Origin: Yamagishiella unicocca | Lineage: Eukaryota > Chlorophyta > Chlorophyceae > Chlamydomonadales > Volvocaceae | Length of the DNA: 64,000 nt | Assembly: GCA_003116995.1 (NCBI GenBank) | Contig: BDSL01000065.1 | Location: 467,001-531,000, forward strand | Direction of reading: 5' to 3' | Shown: positions 8,692 to 18,042 of the stretch, piece by piece | Layout of the letters: every line of letters begins with the position of its first letter | Position numbering within the stretch: the stretch's first letter is position 1 | Translations under genes and position numbers: made by a program | The notes under the pieces: generated by a model | The model's input: only the letters and a program-made list of their open reading frames with translations | Told to the model about the DNA's origin: nothing | Databases searched by the model: none

Positions 8692-11600
8692 TGGTACGGC
8701 ACCGACAAGGGACACAGAGGGGTCCAGCGTGCCGGCCGCTGAGAGTGGGCACGCATAACCTAGGCGGGATACAACTCCCGCACAGGGAGGCAGTACTCCA
8801 GGCAGCGGCTAGTCAATGGGCTCGCATGCGGCTTGATGTGGTATGTCTGCAAGAAACCCATCATACGGGCGAGGGACAAAGTCGGCTGTTGCAGCGGGGG
8901 TTAAACGCTGCAGCGAAGAGGCTGGGGCTGCCCGGATGGGCCATCGTGGCTGAGTCCTTCACGCCGAATCCGCGCACAGCTGGTGTAGCCATCCTCGTCC
9001 GTTCGGATCTGAGTCAGGTGGTGTCCCCGGTTGAGGTACCGATGCGCATGAAGCCTGAGGAAGCCCCACCGGGTCGTTTTCTGCAGTACTCGTTCACCTG
9101 GGGTGGGCACCGGGTCCACCTGGCGAATATCTATATGCCAACGGCGGCGTATGCCGCACAGAGGAAAGAGTTTATACGGAAAACCCTCTCACCGGTGTAT
9201 GCTGCCGCGAAGGAGGACGAACAGTTGTTGTGGGTAGGCGACTTCAACTTCGTAGCGGATGCAGGCCTCGACTCGACGGCAGGGGAAGGCGGTAGGGGGG
9301 CGGATGGCTCGGTGGCAAATGAGTTCGGTACCCTGTGCCCGGGCATGGTCGATACCTACCGTCAGTTGCACCCTAGACGAAGAGACTTCTCGCACCTGTA
9401 CAGAGCGCCCCGGCCGGGAGCCTCAAGGCTTGACCGGCTGTACGTGTCCACGTGTATGCTGCCGTATGTGGTATCGTCCACTATTGAGACATCCACCCCG
9501 TCCGATCATAGGGTCGCGGTCGTCACCGTTCTACCAAGGGTGGCAAAAGGCCAAGGTCAAGGCATGCCACGGGTGCGCACACACTTCTTGGCATATGAAG
9601 ACCTCCGGGAACAGTTCGTAAACTGGGTGCAGGCGGAGGGCAGCCTCCGCCCCGGTGTAGCGGACATGCCAGGACTGCTCGCTTGGTGGCCGACGTTCAA
9701 GCGGAGAATGGGGGCTCTAGCAGGGGCCCTTAACAGACAATGCCGGCTGCGACGGATGCGGCCTGGGGTCAGGTTGGAGGTGGCAGTTCAGGCGGCCAGG
9801 GCAGCGTTTGCAGACGTAGAGGAGGGCGCGGCTGAGGGGCCCCACACCTGGCAGGGTTTGGTGGCAGCGCAAGAAGAAGTGGCCGCAGCCGCCCGTGCGG
9901 TAGGGGCAGCCGATGCGCGTACGGCCAGGCTAGAGTGGCTGCGGGATGGGGAGCGCCCGAGCCGCGGGCTTACGGCGCTAGTCCAGCCTCCAAGGGCAAG
10001 ACAGGCGGTGGTAGCGCTGCAGGATGGAACTGGGCGCCTTGTTACAGACGCAACACGACTGCCGCAAATGGTGGCGGAGTACTGGCGCGAGGTGTGCAGG
10101 GCACCGCCACTTGTGTCATCGGAGGCGCGGGAGGAGGTCATTGCGGCCCTGCGAGCCCAGAATCTGCGTATTCCGGAGGCCCAGGCGTGTTGTGTAGGAT
10201 CGCCTGAGATCTTGGTGGCTGAGGTAGCCGCAGTACTGAAGGCCGTCACCCCGGGCAAATCGCCAGGGTGGGATGGTATTCCCTCAGAGCTCTACAAAGC
10301 ATGCCGTACGCAGATAGCACCGGTGTTGGCTGATGTCTTCACGGCAGTGGGTCAGTCAGGCCAGGTGCCCCCCGGGTTCTTGGATGGAGTGATCACCATC
10401 CTGTACAAGAACCGGGGAGCGCTTACGGCTCAAGGCAGCTATCGGCCTATTACCCTGCTGTGTACAGATTATAGGGTGTTGACTAAGGTGTTGGCCTCCA
10501 GGCTGGGACCGGTATTGGGAGGTGTCGTCTCGCTCGAACAATCGGCTTTCCTGCCAAAGCGCCTTATTGGGGCCAATATACTGTTCCTGCGGCATATTCC
10601 CCATCTCATGGCACAACAAGGTCGGTCGTGTGTGCTGGCTTTCCTGGACATTGCCAAAGCATACGATTCTGTGGACAGAGGCTTCCTGTATGAGGCGATG
10701 GAGGCGATGGGGGCGGGTGCGGGTTTGATGTCCTGGACACGGATCTTACTAACCGACACCAGGTCGTTGGCGGTGGTCAACGGGCACAAATCCCGCCTGG
10801 TCCCTATAGAGGCGGGGGTACGGCAAGGATGCCCGCTAGCACCTCTGTTGTATCTGTTTGTAGCCCAAGCCCTCCTTTGCTGGTTACAGCAACGGGGGGT
10901 TGGCATCCGGCTTGCGGTAGGGGCGGGCAACATAACTACCGCGGTGCAGTTTGCCGACGACACTCAGGTGCTGTTGGAGGGGCCAGCGGAAGTGCCGGCT
11001 TTCCTGGCGTCCATGGAGGTGTACGCTCAAGCCTCTGGGCAACTGCTGAACCTGGATAAGGTTGAGCTACTGCCAATTGGCTTCGAGGGACCTAGCCCGC
11101 ATGACATGGGTGGGTTGAAGGTCGTAGCGTCGGCCACGGCGTTGAATCTGCCGTTTACTGACGTAGGGGGGTCCCCAATGGTGGACTGGGAGTCCCACAG
11201 GGACAAGGTAGTAAGTAGGTTCTCGCGGATTGCAAGGCTACGCCTGTCCACGTTTGGCAGGGCGACAGCAGCCGCAGCATATGGGATGCACCGTGTCACC
11301 TGGCACATGGAGCATGGGGGTCTACCCCCAGACACCATAGTGGAAGGGTTAGAGCGGGTGGCGGCGAAGCTCATTGACCGGGATTTAGCCCCAGATGCTA
11401 GGGAGCGCCGAGCAACAGGTGTCCCACAGCGGCTGCTGGTCGGGCACCCATCCCTCGGGGGCTTTGGGGCCATTGCCCTCAAGGAGCACGTACGGGCGCG
11501 CTGGGCTGGTTGGGCCCTGCGTTTTGTATTGGCAATGGCGGGCCCCCGGGAGCGCCGGCCCCCATGGGTCAGCTGCCTTAGCATCTACCTGAGGGGGGTG

Positions 11601-12986
11601 CATCCGGCGTTTGGACCTCTGAATCTGCTCACAGCACAAGGCAGAGGGCCGTGGATGGGAGCGGACGAGATGCCGGCTGATATCCGGCGGGTGATCACGG
11701 CGCTCACGGCCTTGCCCCCGGTACAAGACATCGCTAGCGAGCCGCTGGTGCCAGGCCCGTGGTGTGTACACGTGCCGATTTGGGGCAACCCGCTCCTCCC
11801 AGCCTGCCAGTCTGGGCAGGTGGTGGTCGGCAGGAGGCCGGGCTTGGAATACTTACACCCAGAACTGGTGGGGTGCTGGGCCATTAAGACGTTGGGCGAT
11901 GTTCTAGCGGCTCGTGATGCACTTCGGGACTTCTTAGTCGCGTCCGAGGCGGCGGTGCAGACGGCCTGGTCAGCGGGATGGCGGGGGCTCGTCGTCCGAG
12001 TCTTAGATCCGCGGTCAACAGCAGCGAAGACGTTTCTGGGGCTTGATCGGTGGCGGGAGTGTACGGGGGCGCTGGAAGCGTTGCTAGCTGAGGTGCCAAC
12101 CCCGTGGAAGCAAGCAGCGGCACTGGTGATGCCGGTTTCCTCCCAGGGTATACCCCACGCTCTACCTGGGATAGAGGAAGTGGGGTCCATGCTCACCGCA
12201 CGGTTGGGGTGGCGGTTGGGCGGGGGGGAGCCGCTGGCGCTGCGGGATATGACTGTTCGGGTTGGGACGGCTGTGCAATTGGTCGAGTTCGCGGACGCCC
12301 GGCGGGCCGCGCATGAGACATTTGTGCGCGAAGCGCTTGGGGGGACCGGGCCTGTCCTGCCAGCGGCCCTGAATGCCTTGCAGCAAGTGTTCCGGCGGCT
12401 CTGGTCTGGCATGAAGTGGGAGCCGGCCTATAAGGAGGGATGGTGGCGGTTGGCTGTGGATGGGATCCCCCTCCTCGGGAACTCTCATATGCGGACGGCA
12501 GCAGCAGCCCCTTGTGGGTGCGGTGTGCCGGCTGGAGAGTCTTCAGGGGCGGGTACCCCCCGCTTACACCACTTTTGGTTCTGCCCGGTGGCTCAAGCAG
12601 TGACTGCCCAACTCGAGACCCAGCTCGGTGCAGGGGTGACACGGGCGCAAGTTTGGTTGGTGCAAGCACCTATCGGGGTACAGTCCTGCGTTTGGGATGT
12701 CGTAGTCCTGGCGGCTATTACTGCCATGGAGGTGGGGCGCCGTTTTATGGCCGCGGCCTTGAAAAGGGCGGGGGCTGGTGGTCCCCCTCTTACTCCGGGT
12801 AGTGGTCTTCTGGATCGCGCCGTTCGCCGTGGGGTGGTGGAGTTTTGGGCCCTTCTGAGGGGCTTTGCTGCGCTGGGGCTTCCCCAGAAAGGCTGGGATG
12901 CAGTGGGGTCTCGGCATCCTTTCTTGCGGGTGGTCGCCAATCGCCTTGTGTGCGGGGGACCGGCTGAGGTACTGGTGGATTCCTGA
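8691..12986 (+). CDS. LINE ORF2: AP endonuclease-reverse transcriptase (1431 aa)
   Basis: This multidomain enzyme would nick the target DNA and copy the element RNA into it. The endonuclease occupies residues about 15-265: CLQETHH, NIYMP, WVGDFNF (catalytic-type Asp184) and SDHRVAVV. The reverse transcriptase occupies residues about 510-790: GKSPGWDGIPSELYK, SYRPITLL, FLDIAKAYDSVDRG, GVRQGCPLAPLL and FADD (Asp756, Asp757). A zinc-finger-like tail follows: C1275, C1277, H1293/H1294, C1298. No RNase H domain is present. No ATG precedes the endonuclease; the open frame begins about 8602 and the nominal first codon is GTG overlapping the upstream TAG, so translation must use reinitiation, frameshifting or a non-AUG start. 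All motifs are intact, so this copy could be competent. Confidence 0.93.
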   Translation: MVRHRQGTQRGPACRPLRVGTHNLGGIQLPHREAVLQAAASQWARMRLDVVCLQETHHTGEGQSRLLQRGLNAAAKRLGLPGWAIVAESFTPNPRTAGVAILVRSDLSQVVSPVEVPMRMKPEEAPPGRFLQYSFTWGGHRVHLANIYMPTAAYAAQRKEFIRKTLSPVYAAAKEDEQLLWVGDFNFVADAGLDSTAGEGGRGADGSVANEFGTLCPGMVDTYRQLHPRRRDFSHLYRAPRPGASRLDRLYVSTCMLPYVVSSTIETSTPSDHRVAVVTVLPRVAKGQGQGMPRVRTHFLAYEDLREQFVNWVQAEGSLRPGVADMPGLLAWWPTFKRRMGALAGALNRQCRLRRMRPGVRLEVAVQAARAAFADVEEGAAEGPHTWQGLVAAQEEVAAAARAVGAADARTARLEWLRDGERPSRGLTALVQPPRARQAVVALQDGTGRLVTDATRLPQMVAEYWREVCRAPPLVSSEAREEVIAALRAQNLRIPEAQACCVGSPEILVAEVAAVLKAVTPGKSPGWDGIPSELYKACRTQIAPVLADVFTAVGQSGQVPPGFLDGVITILYKNRGALTAQGSYRPITLLCTDYRVLTKVLASRLGPVLGGVVSLEQSAFLPKRLIGANILFLRHIPHLMAQQGRSCVLAFLDIAKAYDSVDRGFLYEAMEAMGAGAGLMSWTRILLTDTRSLAVVNGHKSRLVPIEAGVRQGCPLAPLLYLFVAQALLCWLQQRGVGIRLAVGAGNITTAVQFADDTQVLLEGPAEVPAFLASMEVYAQASGQLLNLDKVELLPIGFEGPSPHDMGGLKVVASATALNLPFTDVGGSPMVDWESHRDKVVSRFSRIARLRLSTFGRATAAAAYGMHRVTWHMEHGGLPPDTIVEGLERVAAKLIDRDLAPDARERRATGVPQRLLVGHPSLGGFGAIALKEHVRARWAGWALRFVLAMAGPRERRPPWVSCLSIYLRGVHPAFGPLNLLTAQGRGPWMGADEMPADIRRVITALTALPPVQDIASEPLVPGPWCVHVPIWGNPLLPACQSGQVVVGRRPGLEYLHPELVGCWAIKTLGDVLAARDALRDFLVASEAAVQTAWSAGWRGLVVRVLDPRSTAAKTFLGLDRWRECTGALEALLAEVPTPWKQAAALVMPVSSQGIPHALPGIEEVGSMLTARLGWRLGGGEPLALRDMTVRVGTAVQLVEFADARRAAHETFVREALGGTGPVLPAALNALQQVFRRLWSGMKWEPAYKEGWWRLAVDGIPLLGNSHMRTAAAAPCGCGVPAGESSGAGTPRLHHFWFCPVAQAVTAQLETQLGAGVTRAQVWLVQAPIGVQSCVWDVVVLAAITAMEVGRRFMAAALKRAGAGGPPLTPGSGLLDRAVRRGVVEFWALLRGFAALGLPQKGWDAVGSRHPFLRVVANRLVCGGPAEVLVDS

Positions 12987-13252
12987 TCGGCTCGGGTTGT
13001 CTTGGGGAGCGGGGTTTCCCGTGCTTCATACTTTCTGGCTATATAAGCGTGTTGAGCCCTGCTAGGGGTCCGTGCCTTATGGGATGAGAGGTGGCGGGTT
13101 CCGATGTTTGCATCGTTGCGGCGCTTCACTGGTTCGTCGGGTGCTGGGCTGTTAGGTTGGTTGGCGGCCAGTTCCTGATAGGGGAGCCTCTAGTGCAAAT
13201 TCCCCCTGGGGTGCTGGCTGCTGCTCTGTATGCCTACGGCCTGTCAACTTGG

Positions 13253-13379
13253 TGTTCTGGTGGTTTGCCTTTGTTTCGGTGCATGTCGGTATGTGTTTCC
13301 TCCGTCTTGTTCAGTGTCAGGCGATGCGCCCGATGGTTCTACCTATTGGTCTGGAACCCACTGTAATCGTTACAACAAC
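13253..13379 (+). repeat. 127-bp LINE terminal module (reference copy)
   Basis: This last part of copy D runs from TGTTCTGGTGGTTTGCC to the ACAACAAC tail. The same module is inverted at 4070-4197, inverted in part at 23020-23105, direct at 5153-5285 and about 6240-6371, and missing from copy E. It behaves as a discrete unit with a constant left boundary. Confidence 0.75.
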
Positions 13380-16300
13380 CAAGTTGACAGGCCGTAGGCA
13401 TACAGAGCAGCAGCCAGCACCCCAGGGGGAATTTGCACTAGAGGCTCCCCTATCAGGAACTGGCCGCCAACCAACCTAACAGCCCAGCACCCGACGAACC
13501 AGTGAAGCGCCGCAACGACGCAAACATCGGAACCCGCCACCTCTCATCCCAAAAGGCACGGACCCCTAGCAGGGCTCAACACGCTTATATAGCCAGAAAG
13601 TATGAAGCACGGGAAACCCCGCTCCCCAAGACAACCCGAGCCGATCAGGAATCCACCAGTACCTCAGCCGGTCCCCCGCACACAAGGCGATTGGCGACCA
13701 CCCGCAAGAAAGGATGCCGAGGCCCCACTGCATCCCAGCCTTTCTGGGGAAGCCCCAGCGCAGCAAAGCCCCTCAGAAGGGCCCAAAACTCCACCACCCC
13801 ACGGCGAACGGCGCGATCCAGAAGACCACTACCCGGAGTAAGAGGGGGACCACCAGCCCCCGCCCTTTTCAAAGCCGCGGCCATAAAACGGCGCCCCACC
13901 TCCATGGCAGTAATAGCCGCCAGGACTACGACATCCCAGACGCAGGACTGTACCCCAATAGGTGCTTGCACCAACCAAACTTGCGCCCGTGTCACCCCTG
14001 CACCGAGCTGGGTCTCGAGTTGGGCAGTCACTGCTTGAGCCACCGGGCAGAACCAAAAGTGGTGTAAGCGGGGGGTACCCGCCCCTGAAGACTCTCCAGC
14101 CGGCACACCGCACCCACAAGGGGCTGCTGCTGCCGTCCGCATATGAGAGTTCCCGAGGAGGGGGATCCCATCCACAGCCAACCGCCACCATCCCTCCTTA
14201 TAGGCCGGCTCCCACTTCATGCCAGACCAGAGCCGCCGGAACACTTGCTGCAAGGCATTCAGGGCCGCTGGCAGGACAGGCCCGGTCCCCCCAAGCGCTT
14301 CGCGCACAAATGTCTCATGCGCGGCCCGCCGGGCGTCCGCGAACTCGACCAATTGCACAGCCGTCCCAACCCGAACAGTCATATCCCGCAGCGCCAGCGG
14401 CTCCCCCCCGCCCAACCGCCACCCCACCCGTGCGGTGAGCATGGACCCCACTTCCTCTATCCCAGGTAGAGCGTGGGGTATACCCTGGGAGGAAACCGGC
14501 ATCACCAGTGCCGCTGCTTGCTTCCACGGGGTTGGCACCTCAGCTAGCAACGCTTCCAGCGCCCCCGTACATTCCCGCCACCGATCAAGCCCCAGAAACG
14601 TCTTCGCTGCTGTTGACCGCGGATCTAAGACTCGGACGACGAGCCCCCGCCATCCCGCTGACCAGGCCGTCTGCACCGCCGCCTCGGACGCGACTAAGAA
14701 GTCCCGAAGTGCATCACGAGCCGCTAGAACATCGCCCAACGTCTTAATGGCCCAGCACCCCACCAGTTCTGGGTGTAAGTATTCCAAGCCCGGCCTCCTG
14801 CCGACCACCACCTGCCCAGACTGGCAGGCTGGGAGGAGCGGGTTGCCCCAAATCGGCACGTGTACACACCACGGGCCTGGCACCAGCGGCTCGCTAGCGA
14901 TGTCTTGTACCGGGGGCAAGGCCGTGAGCGCCGTGATCACCCGCCGGATATCAGCCGGCATCTCGTCCGCTCCCATCCACGGCCCCCTGCCTTGTGCTGT
15001 GAGCAGATTCAGAGGTCCAAACGCCGGATGCACCCCCCTCAGGTAAATGCTAAGGCAGCTGACCCATGGGGGCCGGCGCTCCCGGGGGCCCGCCATTGCC
15101 AATACAAAACGCAGGGCCCAACCAGCCCAGCGCGCCCGTACGTGCTCCTTGAGGGCAATGGCCCCAAAGCCCCCGAGGGATGGGTGCCCGACCAGCAGCC
15201 GCTGTGGGACACCTGTTGCTCGGCGCTCCCTAGCATCTGGGGCTAAATCCCGGTCAATGAGCTTCGCCGCCACCCGCTCTAACCCTTCCACTATGGTGTC
15301 TGGGGGTAGACCCCCATGCTCCATGTGCCAGGTGACACGGTGCATCCCATATGCTGCGGCTGCTGTCGCCCTGCCAAACGTGGACAGGCGTAGCCTTGCA
15401 ATCCGCGAGAACCTACTTACTACCTTGTCCCTTTGGGACTCCCAGTCCACCATTGGGGACCCCCCTACGTCAGTAAACGGCAGATTCAACGCCGTGGCCG
15501 ACGCTACGACCTTCAACCCACCCATGTCATGCGGGCTAGGTCCCTCGAAGCCAATTGGCAGTAGCTCAACCTTATCCAGGTTCAGCAGTTGCCCAGAGGC
15601 TTGAGCGTACACCTCCATGGACGCCAGGAAAGCCGGCACTTCCGCTGGCCCCTCCAACAGCACCTGAGTGTCGTCGGCAAACTGCACCGCGGTAGTTATG
15701 TTGCCCGCCCCTACCGCAAGCCGGATGCCAACCCCCCGTTGCTGTAACCAGCAAAGGAGGGCTTGGGCTACAAACAGATACAACAGAGGTGCTAGCGGGC
15801 AGCCTTGCCGTACCCCCGCCTCTATAGGGACCAGGCGGGATTTGTGCCCGTTGACCACCGCCAACGACCTGGTGTCGGTTAGTAAGATCCGTGTCCAGGA
15901 CATCAAACCCGCACCCGCCCCCATCGCCTCCATCGCCTCATACAGGAAGCCTCTGTCCACAGAATCGTATGCTTTGGCAATGTCCAGGAAAGCCAGCACA
16001 CACGACCGACCTTGTTGTGCCATGAGATGGGGAATATGCCGCAGGAACAGTATATTGGCCCCAATAAGGCGCTTTGGCAGGAAAGCCGATTGTTCGAGCG
16101 AGATGACACCTCCCAATACCGGTCCCAGCCTGGAGGCCAACACCTTAGTCAACACCCTATAATCTGTACACAGCAGGGTAATAGGCCGATAGCTGCCCTG
16201 AGCCGTAAGCGCTCCCCGGTTCTTGTACAGGATTGTGATCACACCATCCAAGAACCCGGGGGGCACCTGGCCTGACTGACCCACTGCCGTGAAGACATCA

Positions 16301-18042
16301 GCCAACACCGGTGCTATCTGCGTACGGCATGCTTTGTAGAGCTCTGAGGGAATACCATCCCACCCTGGCGATTTGCCCGGGGTGACGGCCTTCAGTACTG
16401 CGGCTACCTCAGCCACCAAGATCTCAGGCGATCCTACACAACACGCCTGGGCCTCCGGAATACGCAGATTCTGGGCTCGCAGGGCCGCAATGACCTCCTC
16501 CCGCGCCTCCGATGACACAAGTGGCGGTGCCCTGCACACCTCGCGCCAGTACTCCGCCACCATTTGCGGCAGTCGTGTTGCGTCTGTAACAAGGCGCCCA
16601 GTTCCATCCTGCAGCGCTACCACCGCCTGTCTTGCCCTTGGAGGCTGGACTAGCGCCGTAAGCCCGCGGCTCGGGCGCTCCCCATCCCGCAGCCACTCTA
16701 GCCTGGCCGTACGCGCATCGGCTGCCCCTACCGCACGGGCGGCTGCGGCCACTTCTTCTTGCGCTGCCACCAAACCCTGCCAGGTGTGGGGCCCCTCAGC
16801 CGCGCCCTCCTCTACGTCTGCAAACGCTGCCCTGGCCGCCTGAACTGCCACCTCCAACCTGACCCCAGGCCGCATCCGTCGCAGCCGGCATTGTCTGTTA
16901 AGGGCCCCTGCTAGAGCCCCCATTCTCCGCTTGAACGTCGGCCACCAAGCGAGCAGTCCTGGCATGTCCGCTACACCGGGGCGGAGGCTGCCCTCCGCCT
17001 GCACCCAGTTTACGAACTGTTCCCGGAGGTCTTCATATGCCAAGAAGTGTGTGCGCACCCGTGGCATGCCTTGACCTTTGCCTTTTGCCACCCTTGGTAG
17101 AACGGTGACGACCGCGACCCTATGATCGGACGGGGTGGATGTCTCAATAGTGGACGATACCACATACGGCAGCATACACGTGGACACGTACAGCCGGTCA
17201 AGCCTTGAGGCTCCCGGCCGGGGCGCTCTGTACAGGTGCGAGAAGTCTCTTCGTCTAGGGTGCAGCTGACGGTAGGTATCGACCATGCCCGGGCACAGGG
17301 TACCGAACTCATTTGCCACCGAGCCATCCGCCCCCCTACCGCCTTCCCCTGCCGTCGAGTCGAGGCCTGCATCCGCTACGAAGTTGAAGACGCCTACCCA
17401 CACCAACTGTTCGTCCTCCTTCGCGGCAGCATACACCGGTGAGAGGGTTTTCCGTATAAACTCTTTCCTCTGTGCGGCATACGCCGCCGTTGGCATATAG
17501 ATATTCGCCAGGTGGACCCGGTGCCCACCCCAGGTGAACGAGTACTGCAGAAAACGACCCGGTGGGGCTTCCTCAGGCTTCATGCGCATCGGTACCTCAA
17601 CCGGGGACACCACCTGACTCAGATCCGAACGGACGAGGATGGCTACACCAGCTGTGCGCGGATTCGGCGTGAAGGACTCAGCCACGATGGCCCATCCGGG
17701 CAGCCCCAGCCTCTTCGCTGCAGCGTTTAACCCCCGCTGCAACAGCCGACTTTGTCCCTCGCCCGTATGATGGGTTTCTTGCAGACATACCACATCAAGC
17801 CGCATGCGAGCCCATTGACTAGCCGCTGCCTGGAGTACTGCCTCCCTGTGCGGGAGTTGTATCCCGCCTAGGTTATGCGTGCCCACTCTCAGCGGCCGGC
17901 ACGCTGGACCCCTCTGTGTCCCTTGTCGGTGCCGTACCACTATTGGTCTGCGGGTACCTCCATCCTGGAGGCGTCTCCTGGGTCGTCCATCTCCAGCGCC
18001 CCGTACGGGTTGGGCGCCATCCTGATGGCGCTAAGGGGTCTG
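13380..18042 (-). mobile_element. Inverted, doubly truncated LINE copy E
   Basis: This is the reverse-complement copy of the same LINE, joined directly to the 3' terminus of copy D. Its own 3' end stops at the equivalent of 13251, lacking the 127-bp terminal module. Its 5' end stops at the equivalent of about 8591, so ORF1 is missing but all of ORF2 is kept. Copies D and E together form a 4.5-kb near-perfect inverted repeat with a 128-bp asymmetric centre. Only a few amino-acid differences separate their ORF2 products. The left end of copy E (18042) abuts the tail of the older copy F, so E appears to have inserted at that tail. Confidence 0.88.
13645..17940 (-). CDS. LINE ORF2 in copy E, endonuclease motif altered
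   Basis: The frame is 1431 codons and open throughout, with the same domain order as the plus-strand ORF2: endonuclease, reverse transcriptase with FADD, and the zinc-finger-like tail. Compared with copy D, the GDFN motif reads GVFN because the Asp184 codon is GTC (17389-17391). That residue is a conserved metal-binding/catalytic Asp in AP-type endonucleases (family knowledge), so nicking is probably lost while reverse transcriptase motifs remain. Other differences include L to V next to this site, Q to K in KGKGQG, V to I before SLEQ, H to Q in ESQRDK, L to V in TARVGW and S to P in AVGPRHP. Confidence 0.9.
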   Translation of the reverse strand: MVRHRQGTQRGPACRPLRVGTHNLGGIQLPHREAVLQAAASQWARMRLDVVCLQETHHTGEGQSRLLQRGLNAAAKRLGLPGWAIVAESFTPNPRTAGVAILVRSDLSQVVSPVEVPMRMKPEEAPPGRFLQYSFTWGGHRVHLANIYMPTAAYAAQRKEFIRKTLSPVYAAAKEDEQLVWVGVFNFVADAGLDSTAGEGGRGADGSVANEFGTLCPGMVDTYRQLHPRRRDFSHLYRAPRPGASRLDRLYVSTCMLPYVVSSTIETSTPSDHRVAVVTVLPRVAKGKGQGMPRVRTHFLAYEDLREQFVNWVQAEGSLRPGVADMPGLLAWWPTFKRRMGALAGALNRQCRLRRMRPGVRLEVAVQAARAAFADVEEGAAEGPHTWQGLVAAQEEVAAAARAVGAADARTARLEWLRDGERPSRGLTALVQPPRARQAVVALQDGTGRLVTDATRLPQMVAEYWREVCRAPPLVSSEAREEVIAALRAQNLRIPEAQACCVGSPEILVAEVAAVLKAVTPGKSPGWDGIPSELYKACRTQIAPVLADVFTAVGQSGQVPPGFLDGVITILYKNRGALTAQGSYRPITLLCTDYRVLTKVLASRLGPVLGGVISLEQSAFLPKRLIGANILFLRHIPHLMAQQGRSCVLAFLDIAKAYDSVDRGFLYEAMEAMGAGAGLMSWTRILLTDTRSLAVVNGHKSRLVPIEAGVRQGCPLAPLLYLFVAQALLCWLQQRGVGIRLAVGAGNITTAVQFADDTQVLLEGPAEVPAFLASMEVYAQASGQLLNLDKVELLPIGFEGPSPHDMGGLKVVASATALNLPFTDVGGSPMVDWESQRDKVVSRFSRIARLRLSTFGRATAAAAYGMHRVTWHMEHGGLPPDTIVEGLERVAAKLIDRDLAPDARERRATGVPQRLLVGHPSLGGFGAIALKEHVRARWAGWALRFVLAMAGPRERRPPWVSCLSIYLRGVHPAFGPLNLLTAQGRGPWMGADEMPADIRRVITALTALPPVQDIASEPLVPGPWCVHVPIWGNPLLPACQSGQVVVGRRPGLEYLHPELVGCWAIKTLGDVLAARDALRDFLVASEAAVQTAWSAGWRGLVVRVLDPRSTAAKTFLGLDRWRECTGALEALLAEVPTPWKQAAALVMPVSSQGIPHALPGIEEVGSMLTARVGWRLGGGEPLALRDMTVRVGTAVQLVEFADARRAAHETFVREALGGTGPVLPAALNALQQVFRRLWSGMKWEPAYKEGWWRLAVDGIPLLGNSHMRTAAAAPCGCGVPAGESSGAGTPRLHHFWFCPVAQAVTAQLETQLGAGVTRAQVWLVQAPIGVQSCVWDVVVLAAITAMEVGRRFMAAALKRAGAGGPPLTPGSGLLDRAVRRGVVEFWALLRGFAALGLPQKGWDAVGPRHPFLRVVANRLVCGGPAEVLVDS

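Larger units (their letters stand above)
6590..13379 (+). mobile_element. Full-length non-LTR retrotransposon (LINE copy D)
   Basis: The element comprises a short 5' region, ORF1 (6683-8236, continued in another frame to 8691), ORF2 (8691-12986) with AP-endonuclease and reverse transcriptase domains, a roughly 390-bp 3' UTR and the terminus CCCACTGTAATCGTTACAAC. There is no LTR and no RNase H domain. The APE-RT order with an HHxxxC zinc-finger-like tail fits the L1-like lineages of plants and green algae (family knowledge). The exact 5' end is uncertain (6560-6680). ORF2 is intact, and copies B and E differ from it by only a few residues, so the family has been active recently. Confidence 0.9.

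Noticed and set aside
12593..13129. Long minus-strand frames antisense to the LINE ORF2 (also at 472-1008 and 4491-5027)
   Set aside because: They are shadows of the GC-rich sense frame and recur only because the LINE recurs.
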